The notes under the pieces are model-generated. The model saw nothing but the letters and a program-made list of their open reading frames with translations, did not search any database and was not told where the DNA came from. From Promethearchaeota archaeon (GTDB lineage: Archaea > Asgardarchaeota > Lokiarchaeia > Sigyniarchaeales > SOKP01), in the NCBI GenBank assembly GCA_011364925.1, contig RDOA01000017.1, positions 1 to 64,000 on the forward strand: a stretch of 64,000 bases of DNA, given 5' to 3'. This document shows, in pieces, positions 34,016 through 42,507 of this stretch (the stretch's first letter is position 1; the number at the start of each line of letters is the position of its first letter). A program made the translations under genes and the position numbers.

Positions 34016-34414
34016 ATGAAAAATTTATGCGAAGGCTGTGGAAACTGTTGTCACGAAACTGAAATGATTCTCTCAGCTCGAGATATAGCCCGTATTATGA
34101 AAAATGGTCCAAAAAGCTTGAGACCAAGCGATTTTATTATGAAAACCGAAGATAGATTGTTTCAGTTAAAAAATGTTAATGGCCATTGCGTTTTTTTTGA
34201 TATAAGGTCTCAACTTTGTAAAATCTATGAATTTAGACCTCAGGGATGTCGATTTTACCCTTTAACGCTCGATTTAGATACGAAGATGTGTGTTTTAGAT
34301 GGTGATTGTCCAAGACCAGAATTGTTTTATCCTAATAGTAAATCTCGCATTAATACCTGTAAAAGCCTTATAAAATTTTTAGAAGATGAAGTGTTATTTA
34401 CTAAACTACGATAA
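34016..34414 (+). CDS. YkgJ-family cysteine cluster protein
   Basis: 132 residues of the YkgJ/PF03692 (zinc- or iron-chelating) family: N-terminal CEGCGNCC, GHCVFFD, LCKIYEFRPQGCRFYPL and a late Cys pair. The clustered cysteines bind Zn or an Fe-S cluster. The 3' end overlaps the convergent dehydrogenase gene by 14 bases (34401-34414). Function of the family is not established. Confidence 0.85.
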   Translation: MKNLCEGCGNCCHETEMILSARDIARIMKNGPKSLRPSDFIMKTEDRLFQLKNVNGHCVFFDIRSQLCKIYEFRPQGCRFYPLTLDLDTKMCVLDGDCPRPELFYPNSKSRINTCKSLIKFLEDEVLFTKLR

Positions 34415-35408
34415 CTGCTTTTATGAAATCTCGACTGGTTTCATATGCAGCAAAAGCTTCCTTAATGTTTTCAAGGTTAAATGTTTTTGAAATCAAATTT
34501 TTAACCTTAATTTCTCCAGAACTTAATCCCTCAATTGCTTTGTTAAATGGTCCACATCTGCTACTATATAGAGTAATTTCTCTGACCACTATATCAGTAA
34601 GATTTATTGGAGTATTTCGTCCATGAGTGCTCTTAATATGAATTTTCCCTCGGGTTTTACATGAAGCAACGATGTTCGTAAGAACTTCAGGATTACCCGT
34701 AGTATCCGCAACAATATCCGCTCCAAGCTTGTCAGTCAAACCTTTGATTTCGTCAACGATATTTTCAGTTTCAAAGTAGTTTATTAAATGTTTTACTCCA
34801 TACTTTTGAGCTATGGCAAGCTTATTATCTGAACTATCAACAGCAATTACCTCCAATCCTTTGGATAAGGCGACTTGAGTAAGTAATAAACCTAATTTTC
34901 CGAGCCCGAAAATCGCAATAATTTTATCGTCATCTCCTAAGGGCATCATTTCAAACGTTTGATACGCTGCTGCTAAAGGTTCTATAAAAGTTGCGTCTTT
35001 GTAAGAAATGTTTCTCGGCAATTCGTGAAGCAGATATGGCTCAAGAACTATATATTCAGCGAAAGAACCGTCAATATCTATGCCCAAAGCTTTACGCGAT
35101 ACACATTGGGAATATATTTTTCGTTGACAGTAATAACAGTTAAAATCGATGTTTGTATTAATTTCGGATGTAATCTGTTTACCTTCCCAGTTTGAGTCAA
35201 CACTTCTGCCAACTTCTATAACCTCGCCAGCAAACTCGTGTCCTAAAATAAGCGGAGTTGGAGTTGGTAAATCCCCTTTGACTATCGCGATATCAGTCCC
35301 ACATATTCCTGACGCTTTAATTTGAATTAAAACTTGAGAATCTTCAAGTTTAGGAATCGGAACTTCCTTAATAGAGATATCTTGTCCGTCGAATACAGCC
35401 GCTTTCAT
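34401..35408 (-). CDS. Zinc-type medium-chain dehydrogenase (threonine/alcohol dehydrogenase-like)
   Basis: 335 residues of the MDR superfamily. Catalytic-zinc ligands are in SGICGTDIAIV and GHEFAGEVIEVG; NAD(P)-binding is shown by IIAIFGLGKLGLLLTQVA followed by VIAVDSSDNKL (the Asp favours NAD). The structural-zinc loop has D-x2-C-x2-C-x7-C (DFNCYYCQRKIYSQC), so the first of the usual four cysteines is Asp. It is the last gene of the beta-helix/nitrilase operon, 33 bases after the nitrilase. Substrate unknown. Confidence 0.8.
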   Translation of the reverse strand: MKAAVFDGQDISIKEVPIPKLEDSQVLIQIKASGICGTDIAIVKGDLPTPTPLILGHEFAGEVIEVGRSVDSNWEGKQITSEINTNIDFNCYYCQRKIYSQCVSRKALGIDIDGSFAEYIVLEPYLLHELPRNISYKDATFIEPLAAAYQTFEMMPLGDDDKIIAIFGLGKLGLLLTQVALSKGLEVIAVDSSDNKLAIAQKYGVKHLINYFETENIVDEIKGLTDKLGADIVADTTGNPEVLTNIVASCKTRGKIHIKSTHGRNTPINLTDIVVREITLYSSRCGPFNKAIEGLSSGEIKVKNLISKTFNLENIKEAFAAYETSRDFIKAVIVV

Positions 35409-35441
35409 ATTTAACTCAATATTTTTAATTTTTACAATTTA

Positions 35442-36230
35442 TTACTTAAGAAAATAAAACTCAGTTCTTCTATCCTCAATAATATTATTGTACTTGTTGA
35501 TGTTTTTATTTCTCGCGTGGGTAACATCAATTTCAACGAAATCGACATAAACCTTATCTGGTGGTGCAGATGAAAGCACATCGCCATTAAACGAGGTGAT
35601 TTGACTCCCACCTGTAAATGTAAAATTATCTTCACCTCTCACTTCGTTTCCAATCCGATTTGATGTCACAGCAAAAACGCGATTTACTAAGCAATGGTTC
35701 GTCATCGCTCTTTGGCAGTAAGGAAGGACTAAATTCGCAGGATGAGCAATAATATCTGCTCCAAGGAGAGCAAGGCTCCGAATTGTTTCAGGAAAAAACC
35801 AATCGAAACAGATCATAATTCCTATTTTTACACCTTTTAGGTCGTAAGTTTTTAACGGTTTGTTTCCCGACGAGAACCAGAGCTTTTCTTTATAGTATAA
35901 ATGGATTTTCCGATAAATGCCAACAACCTCGTCATCAGAAACTATTAATGAGGAATTATAGATATGATCGCCATCTTTTTCTGCAAAACCAGCGACTACA
36001 ATTGCACCCGTTTTTCGAGCTAGTTCGATTAAAAACTGAGAGGTGTCACCGTCTTTTTTTTCACTTAATGCTATTGCTTCGTTTTTAGAAATAAATGTAT
36101 ACCCTGTAGCAAACAATTCGGGTAAAATAATTAAATCCGCTTTAGTTTTCCCTATAAACTTGTAAACCTGTTCGAAATTTTTGTGTTTTTCCCCAAATAT
36201 AGGAGATGTTTGCACGTATCCAACTTTCAC
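35442..36230 (-). CDS. Nitrilase-superfamily carbon-nitrogen hydrolase
   Basis: 262 residues, GTG start (GTG AAA GTT) two bases after the TAA of the module C gene. Catalytic triad is complete: Glu in LIILPELFATGY, Lys in YRKIHLYYKEK, Cys in IGIMICFDWFFPE. The closest described branch is the omega-amidase/aliphatic-amidase-like group, but the reaction (amide or nitrile) cannot be told. The operon position with beta-helix membrane proteins suggests that the product or substrate belongs to envelope metabolism (inference). Confidence 0.85.
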   Translation of the reverse strand: MKVGYVQTSPIFGEKHKNFEQVYKFIGKTKADLIILPELFATGYTFISKNEAIALSEKKDGDTSQFLIELARKTGAIVVAGFAEKDGDHIYNSSLIVSDDEVVGIYRKIHLYYKEKLWFSSGNKPLKTYDLKGVKIGIMICFDWFFPETIRSLALLGADIIAHPANLVLPYCQRAMTNHCLVNRVFAVTSNRIGNEVRGEDNFTFTGGSQITSFNGDVLSSAPPDKVYVDFVEIDVTHARNKNINKYNNIIEDRRTEFYFLK

Positions 36231-36232
36231 TT

Positions 36233-37129
36233 TTACTCATCTTCTATTTCGGATTCGTCTTCCTTTTCTTCTTGGTCCAGAAATTGCCTTTCTTTCACAA
36301 CTCTTGCTACGCGCGCTTCGTCGTATTTTTTTAGTAGTAGATCGATATTCCCGATTGATTTGTTTAGTTTTTCAAAAGGAATGTCTTCGAAAAACCTGTT
36401 TCTTTTAAACTTTTTAGCTGGGCTTCCGTTATATATCCAACCTTCTTCTAGTTCTTGACCCACCATTGTAGAAGACCAGGTATTTAAAATACAATTTTTT
36501 CCGATGTGAGTTCCTGGCATGATTATAACGTGGGTTCCTACCCTTACATTCTCTTCAATGACGGTTTTCCTAATGATTAGTAAGTTCCCTACTATAACAG
36601 AAGACTGGACTATAGCACCTTGACCTATAACAACGTTTTTACCAAATTCCATGAATTCTGTATCAACCCAGCCCTCAAAAAGAGAATTTGAGAATTTAGT
36701 TTTGACACCAAGAACTCTAAAACATATATTATCTAAAAATGGGAACGGAAATTTATGAGCAAGCCACGTAGGCCATTTCTTAAGCGTATTTCGCAGACTC
36801 CAATAGCGATAGTCCTTGTCCGAAGGATCTCTTAGAAAGGTTCCTTCTCGTGGTTTGTGAAATATGTTAATGATCAAGAGGAAAATCTTGGTGAAAATAA
36901 TAGCAACGAAAACGGTCGAAACATAAATGACGAACAAAACCAAGGGTAAAAATATATAAAAGTGGATTGGTCTAACTTCGTACCATAACCATTGCCAATA
37001 CCACCACATTTCTAATATTGCCGGAAGTAGAGTCAACCATATAAGGAAGACGTACAAAATCAAATATTTCTTCTTAACTAACACGCTGGCACAGAAAGGT
37101 CCAACCCTCATTGAGTTTGGTACGCTCAT
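36233..37129 (-). CDS. Membrane-anchored beta-helix protein, module C
   Basis: 298 residues, the same length and layout as 31090-31986: two membrane helices (YVFLIWLTLLPAILEMWWYW; LPLVLFVIYVSTVFVAIIFTK), HKPREGTFLRDPSDKDYRYW, then hexapeptide repeats with VVIGQGAIVQSSVIVGNLLI, ending NGSPAKKFK. The tail is acidic and Lys-rich. Start ATG overlaps the stop of module B by 4 bases (37126-37129). Third module of the operon A-A-B-C. Confidence 0.7.
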   Translation of the reverse strand: MSVPNSMRVGPFCASVLVKKKYLILYVFLIWLTLLPAILEMWWYWQWLWYEVRPIHFYIFLPLVLFVIYVSTVFVAIIFTKIFLLIINIFHKPREGTFLRDPSDKDYRYWSLRNTLKKWPTWLAHKFPFPFLDNICFRVLGVKTKFSNSLFEGWVDTEFMEFGKNVVIGQGAIVQSSVIVGNLLIIRKTVIEENVRVGTHVIIMPGTHIGKNCILNTWSSTMVGQELEEGWIYNGSPAKKFKRNRFFEDIPFEKLNKSIGNIDLLLKKYDEARVARVVKERQFLDQEEKEDESEIEDE

Positions 37130-38049
37130 TTCTTAGCACTTCTCCTTCTATGTTTAAGTAAATGTTTTTTATCTTCATCGATAACAACTTCGTGTTCAAT
37201 TTCAACCTTTTTTGCCTCATCCACATCAACTTTTTGAATGATGTCTCTTCGCGTTTCAGCGTATTGGTTAAGTTTTAGTTTTCTTGCGGGTATTCCAGAG
37301 TAGATCCAACCATCTTCTAAATCTTGGTTAAGTGTAGTAACTGACACAGCTCCTAACATTGTGTCTTCACCGAGGTGAGTTCCAGGTGCAATCGTGCTTT
37401 GTCCTCCAACAAGAGCATAATCGTCAAATCTAATCTTTTTAATAATCAAATAATTACCCACGATCATGGAACTCATAATAACTGCTCCCTGACCGATTGT
37501 AACGTTCTTTCCAAAGGAAACGAACTCAGCATCGCACCACGCATCGTTTAAGTGGCTAGAAAAGTCCATTTTGATTCCGAACCAACGAAAAGCGATGACG
37601 TCAATCCACGGTAAAGGCCAATTTCTTAGTAACCACAACACAATCTTTTTTATTTCCGTTCTGAGCCTCCAAAACTCAAAGTCCATGTTTTTCTTCTCTG
37701 CTCTAAAGATGCCCTCCTTAGGTGCGTGAATTAAGTTAATGAAAATTAACAGCATTTTACTGAAAAATAAACAGCTAATGATAAATAAAAAGCTAAAACC
37801 TAGTAATAATAGCGGGAGAAATAGCAATTTTATTGCCCAAGGCACTGGACCGATTACGTAACCGTACCAAAACGAGGCGACCACAAGGCCACTGAACCAA
37901 AATATTGGAATATAAACTAATAGGAACTTCAAGCCGACTTTATTTATTGCTGAACTTGTAGTAAAGTCGATAACAAAATCAGAATCGTCTTCTTCCTTTA
38001 AATCTTTTTCTTCTTCATTTTCAATTTCTTCACTCATTTCATTTCTCAC
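37126..38049 (-). CDS. Membrane-anchored beta-helix protein, module B
   Basis: 307 residues from GTG 38049; the internal ATG 38037 (MSEEIENEEE) has a GGTGAG ribosome-binding site and is likelier. Acidic N-terminus, then DFTTSSAINKVGLKFLLVY, two membrane helices, the linker HAPKEGIFRAEKKNMDFEFW, and hexapeptide repeats (VTIGQGAVIMSSMIVGNYLI; LVGGQSTIAPGTHLGED). It matches the second half of the fused 633-residue protein closely. Operon position: after A2, before C. Confidence 0.7.
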   Translation of the reverse strand: MRNEMSEEIENEEEKDLKEEDDSDFVIDFTTSSAINKVGLKFLLVYIPIFWFSGLVVASFWYGYVIGPVPWAIKLLFLPLLLLGFSFLFIISCLFFSKMLLIFINLIHAPKEGIFRAEKKNMDFEFWRLRTEIKKIVLWLLRNWPLPWIDVIAFRWFGIKMDFSSHLNDAWCDAEFVSFGKNVTIGQGAVIMSSMIVGNYLIIKKIRFDDYALVGGQSTIAPGTHLGEDTMLGAVSVTTLNQDLEDGWIYSGIPARKLKLNQYAETRRDIIQKVDVDEAKKVEIEHEVVIDEDKKHLLKHRRRSAKK

Positions 38050-38056
38050 CTTAACT

Positions 38057-38974
38057 TTACTTTATCTGCTTTCTCTTCATTTCTTCTTTTTTTATCCTTT
38101 CTAATTGTTCTTGTTCTTGTTTTATTCTTAGAGCTTCAGAGCGTTGTAAGTCCTCTTCTGTAATTTTTAAGTAGTCTAATATTTTTTTCTTGAATATGCG
38201 ACGCAGGGGCATACCATAGTAATAGCTATTACCTTTTGTCGTATTATATTTTGTAGCAGCTGCCATTGGGAGTAAGTAGGAACTATGTTTTAACTCACAT
38301 CCGGGCGCGATTATATTAAATCCACCAAGCGTTGAATTTTCTCCAACCGTGACCTTAAAATAAATAATATTGCCAAAAATCCCTTCAACCAAATGTGCCG
38401 CTAAGGCAGAATTAACTCCCATATATACGTTTCTTTTTACATATACGTTCCTATCACTACTAACGGTTTCTTCCATTGTCGACCCTTTTTCGATAACGCT
38501 GGCACCAACGACATTAAAAAACCAATTAGAGAGCCATGGAAAAATTCCTTTCATGAACGCGTTTTTTCCATATTTTATCATGAAGCTTCGGTAATGATAA
38601 AAATTCAGCGTTTTTGATTGGATGTTGCGGGGTATGATGCCATCTTTTGTAGGACTCTTTCTCTCAGTATATCTCCAAAATATTCGTGTGATAATTCCAA
38701 TAAAATACTTTTGAATGAGATAAGCGCAAAGAAAAACGAGAGGAAAGGTAAAAAAAACGAGCAGATGGTCGAAACTCGTAAATATTACAACAAGGTCTCC
38801 CACTTCCAAGAACAGTGGTTTAAATACTAAAAATAGGTAGAACATTAAGCCGATTACAGGTATTAGATACGAGCCACAATAAATACATAAGAAGATAGCA
38901 AAATATTTATGATATTGAAATTGAACGTTTTCTCTGTAAATATCGTATCCAGAGTCTACTGATTCATCAATCAT
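38057..38974 (-). CDS. Membrane-anchored beta-helix protein, module A2
   Basis: 305 residues, clearly a paralogue of A1 (39013-39921): two membrane helices in the first ~110 residues, then IIPRNIQSKTLNFYHYRSFM, ALAAHLVEGIFGNIIYFKVT, and an end with YYYGMPLRRIFKKK and a charged Gln/Glu/Lys-rich tail. The hexapeptide repeats are less regular than in B and C. Located 7 bases before the GTG of module B. Tandem duplication of A is peculiar to this operon. Confidence 0.7.
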   Translation of the reverse strand: MIDESVDSGYDIYRENVQFQYHKYFAIFLCIYCGSYLIPVIGLMFYLFLVFKPLFLEVGDLVVIFTSFDHLLVFFTFPLVFLCAYLIQKYFIGIITRIFWRYTERKSPTKDGIIPRNIQSKTLNFYHYRSFMIKYGKNAFMKGIFPWLSNWFFNVVGASVIEKGSTMEETVSSDRNVYVKRNVYMGVNSALAAHLVEGIFGNIIYFKVTVGENSTLGGFNIIAPGCELKHSSYLLPMAAATKYNTTKGNSYYYGMPLRRIFKKKILDYLKITEEDLQRSEALRIKQEQEQLERIKKEEMKRKQIK

Positions 38975-39012
38975 ACCTATTTCATCTCTTCTTCTCTGTT
39001 TTTTTTCAAATT

Positions 39013-39921
39013 CTATTCTTGATTGCTCCTATTTCCTTTTTTATTTTCTTGTTTTATTCTTAATTCTTCAGCACGGTTTAGATCTTCTTCAGAAACCTTC
39101 AAATAATCCATGGTTTTTTTCTTGAAGATGCGACGTAAAGGCATGCCATAATAATAGCTGTCCCCTTTAGTTTTGTTATGTTTAGTGGCAGCTGCCATAG
39201 GTAAAAGATACGAGTTGTCGCTTAGAAGATTTCCCGGCCCAATCGTGTTAAACCCTGCCAATGTAACATTATCTCCCAGTACCACTTTGAAGTAAGAAAT
39301 GTTGCCAAATATTCCTTCTACAACATGCGACGCTAAAGCAGAATTAACCCCGACGTAGCAATTCTCTCCAATTTGCACATTCTTATCGGTCACCACCGAT
39401 TCCTCTAAAGTAGCTCCCCTTTTAATAACGCTGGTGCCTACAAAATTAAAAAACCAATTTGCGAACCAAGGAAACACACTTTTCATAAATGTATTTTTCC
39501 CATACTTTATCATGAACGATTTTATATGGTAATAATTAACAGCTTTGGAGGCAATATTACGCGGTATCACTCCATCTTTCGTCGGACTTCTTCTCTCCGC
39601 AAAACTCCAAAACATTCGAGTAATTAAACCAACGATAAATAAACGAGACAAATAACTAAAAACAATAACTAAAGGTAAAGCGAAAAAAGCCAATAATGAT
39701 TCTAAGTGAGTAAATAAAGCAACGAAACCGTTTACTAATAAAACATATGGAACGAAAATATATACAATGTAGAACATAAAAATCATTCCAGAGATGACGT
39801 AAGATAAATAGTAAATAATAAAGAAGATCATTAAATACCAATGAAACTGAAGCTTAATTTCTTCTTTTGGTACTTCTTTATCAGAATCCTCTTTTTCAGA
39901 AGCTTCACTTTCATCTAGCAC
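39013..39921 (-). CDS. Membrane-anchored beta-helix protein, module A1
   Basis: 302 residues. Acidic N-terminus (SEKEDSDKEVPKEE), two membrane helix pairs (YLMIFFIIYYLSYVISGM; LLAFFALPLVIVFSYLSRLF), then VIPRNIASKAVNYYHIKSF, hexapeptide segment with ALASHVVEGIFGNISYFKV and YYYGMPLRRIFKKK. It shares with A2 and with the N-terminal half of the fused protein the VEGIFGNI.YF motif, which can serve as a family signature. First gene of the operon; promoter region 39922-40096. Confidence 0.7.
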   Translation of the reverse strand: MLDESEASEKEDSDKEVPKEEIKLQFHWYLMIFFIIYYLSYVISGMIFMFYIVYIFVPYVLLVNGFVALFTHLESLLAFFALPLVIVFSYLSRLFIVGLITRMFWSFAERRSPTKDGVIPRNIASKAVNYYHIKSFMIKYGKNTFMKSVFPWFANWFFNFVGTSVIKRGATLEESVVTDKNVQIGENCYVGVNSALASHVVEGIFGNISYFKVVLGDNVTLAGFNTIGPGNLLSDNSYLLPMAAATKHNKTKGDSYYYGMPLRRIFKKKTMDYLKVSEEDLNRAEELRIKQENKKGNRSNQE

Positions 39922-40096
39922 ATTAATTTACCTTTCCTTTATTAATGATTCCAGATAGGTTCCCCTATAAAGCTTACTAGCATAACTTTGAATTGTTTAA
40001 TATAAATAATCATCTAGCAAATTTCAGTGTTGTTCTTTTAATTTAGCAAATTCTTCTTCACAAAAATGTCAACAAAGAGAGTATCCCCTTTTTAAT

Positions 40097-41983
40097 TTAA
40101 TCACTTTCGATAAATCTTCTTATTTCTTTTATTAAAACTATAGTTGTTAAAGAAATCAGTCCAAGTATCAAAAATATATCGTATCCAAAAATAAGTTCTG
40201 GTGGTGTTAAATCGTTGAATTCGATATATACAGGATAAAACCATTTTATTTGTAAAGGATTAGGGATCCATCCATGGACATTAGTTCTCCAGGCGCTATA
40301 ATAATTATCTGAGAAAAGTAGAATAGCTGGCAAATATTCCTCTACCATAAGTCTTTGAATTTCATTGTATATATGTTTTCTTATTGTAGGATCAGTTTCT
40401 GTGAGACCAGCCTCCATCAATGCTTGTACATCAGGTTCATAGAAATTACCACCATTTATATCTGATAGATTACTCCACAATGGATTTATAAAATTTTCTG
40501 GGTCGTAGTATTCTGGTAACCATCCCAGCATATACATGTTTAATCTATGCCTATTAAGAGTTATACTATCAAGCCAATCGAGAAATGTGACATATAAAAC
40601 CTCTATTTTAACTCCTATATATTCCGTATCAGAAGCTAATCTATTAGCAATAAGAGGTATTTTTGGATTACTAGTTATCAATGTTGTGAAGTTATAATGT
40701 TCAAGAGGAGCTGGCCCATTTGCGAGATTTAACCACGCAGAATCAGGACTATCATCCGTTATACCAACCCCTGCAAGTATTGGTCCATAATATGGATCAT
40801 CAAGGAGGAAATGTCTTGCTAATTCACGGTCAAATTGAGGAGCATTTAAGCTGTAGTTAGCGTATGAGATACCGAAAGGAATATAAGTCGGTAATCTAAC
40901 AGCTAATCCTTTATAAGCCACATCCAATATGGAAGAATAGTTCAAACACCATGAAATTGCTTTTCTCATTGTTAAATTAATAAGAAGATAATTAAAGATA
41001 ACCCATGTACTGGCTAGGGTATTTCCAATATAACTTATTTCGATATTAGGATCAGCTTGGAATTGAGGTATGAAGCTTGGATCAATTTTATCTATAATGG
41101 CAACAGGACCCCATGCTAGAAGATCAATTAAAATCTTATCATCTGGTACAATCAAATATATTAACGATTCAAGTTGAGTAGTACCTGTATTATCAGGAGT
41201 ACCCCAATAGTCCGGATTGGAAGCGAACTTTACCTCAACGTCTGGTATAAATCCTATATATTTGAATGGCCCAGAACCTATCAATGTATCATTCAATTGA
41301 TAATAATCAAGAGGAGGTGTTGATTTTGGCGACAATATACCAGAACCAAATTGAGCTAAAAGAGATAGGAATGATGCTTTTGGCGCATTTAATGTAATTC
41401 TAATGGAATAAAGACTGAGGACATCAGTTTTGTTAATAATTCGTTTTCCGTCGGATTGTATATAAAGAGATTGTAATTTAGTTGGTTGTATATGTGCAGG
41501 AAGTGGGACATTAAATGGTACTGGCAGATCTGAATTACCTGAATAATTTATGAAATAACATAATCTATCGAAACTCCATTTAACGGCTGTTGCGTTCAAT
41601 GTAGCGTTATCATGGAATACAATCCCTTGTCTGAGCGTAATGATATATTCAGTTCCATTAGACGAAATTGAAGGGAAACTTGATGCTAACCATGGAATAA
41701 GGGGAAGGGTAGGGTCCGAGAGATTAAACTGATAGAGATGTTCAACAACTTGATTAATTACATCATTTGAAGACCAATCGTAGGCATTGTGAGGATCTAA
41801 GTCCACAATGTTTCCTTGTTCTGTACCAAAAATAAGTGATTGGGCTGATGGTGCAGATGATTTAAGAAAAGATTTATCATAATACTCTTGATATTTCTGA
41901 ATTCTTCTGGTTAATATACTGGATATTACTAAATTACATCCCAACAGTAAGAAAACTATTAATACCTTAATTTCTCTTTTCAT
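40097..41983 (-). CDS. Membrane-anchored ABC-type solute-binding protein, family 5
   Basis: 628 residues with an N-terminal signal/anchor (VLIVFLLLGCNLVISSIL) and a C-terminal membrane helix (IFLILGLISLTTIVLI), so held at both ends. The domain shows the family block YIITLRQGIVFHDNATLNATAVKWSFDR and LIGSGPFKYIG. It is a diverged paralogue of 26555-28321 and also lacks transporter genes beside it. The 41984-42507 gap beyond it has no recognised gene. Confidence 0.8.
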   Translation of the reverse strand: MKREIKVLIVFLLLGCNLVISSILTRRIQKYQEYYDKSFLKSSAPSAQSLIFGTEQGNIVDLDPHNAYDWSSNDVINQVVEHLYQFNLSDPTLPLIPWLASSFPSISSNGTEYIITLRQGIVFHDNATLNATAVKWSFDRLCYFINYSGNSDLPVPFNVPLPAHIQPTKLQSLYIQSDGKRIINKTDVLSLYSIRITLNAPKASFLSLLAQFGSGILSPKSTPPLDYYQLNDTLIGSGPFKYIGFIPDVEVKFASNPDYWGTPDNTGTTQLESLIYLIVPDDKILIDLLAWGPVAIIDKIDPSFIPQFQADPNIEISYIGNTLASTWVIFNYLLINLTMRKAISWCLNYSSILDVAYKGLAVRLPTYIPFGISYANYSLNAPQFDRELARHFLLDDPYYGPILAGVGITDDSPDSAWLNLANGPAPLEHYNFTTLITSNPKIPLIANRLASDTEYIGVKIEVLYVTFLDWLDSITLNRHRLNMYMLGWLPEYYDPENFINPLWSNLSDINGGNFYEPDVQALMEAGLTETDPTIRKHIYNEIQRLMVEEYLPAILLFSDNYYSAWRTNVHGWIPNPLQIKWFYPVYIEFNDLTPPELIFGYDIFLILGLISLTTIVLIKEIRRFIESD

Positions 41984-42507
41984 TTGTATAATTATTAAAT
42001 CTATAGGTTCAAATATTATGATAATAGTTTGCTATTTATTTCTTTTGAGATAAAAAAGATAAGAATATCGTAAAATTAAGAAATAAAAAATTTAATCAGA
42101 TATATGCAATTTCTAATACGCCCTCCCCGTCAAAAATTCAAATTACTCTATATAGTACCTAACGATAAAAAATTATAAATTAAGCAATCAATTTTTGTTT
42201 AAAAGGAATGCGCTATTCATTAAATTAATAATATCGACATAATTTCGACTCAATCTTATAAAATACTTATACGAAAAAAGCGGTAAAAATTAATGCGTGA
42301 ATTACTAATTAATACATAGAACTAACAGATTAACCCGATTCTTAAATTTAAGAGGTTCATCAATCGCTTAATATTTTTCGAACATTATCTTTATATTCAA
42401 TTAAAACTTAATTTAAAAATTAGGTTAAGGCATTATAAAATGGGAGTTTATTATAACTGCCGATAAAATTACGGTATTAATCGTTATCGCAATCAAAAGG
42501 TAGAAAA
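41984..42507. other. 524-base intergenic region, probably promoters only
   Basis: Very AT-rich. No ORF, tRNA or strong hairpin found. A TATA-like CATTATAAAATGGG at about 42431-42444, 65 bases before the nrdJ start, is the probable nrdJ promoter. I looked for a B12-riboswitch-like conserved core and saw none. Confidence 0.35.

Noticed and set aside
36181-36458. Two overlapping + strand ORFs (36181, 36183)
   Set aside because: Ser/Phe-rich translations antisense to the well-supported nitrilase and module C genes.
41984-42507. Possible cobalamin riboswitch before nrdJ
   Set aside because: No B12-box-like core or long conserved stems; the region is plain AT-rich sequence with a TATA box.
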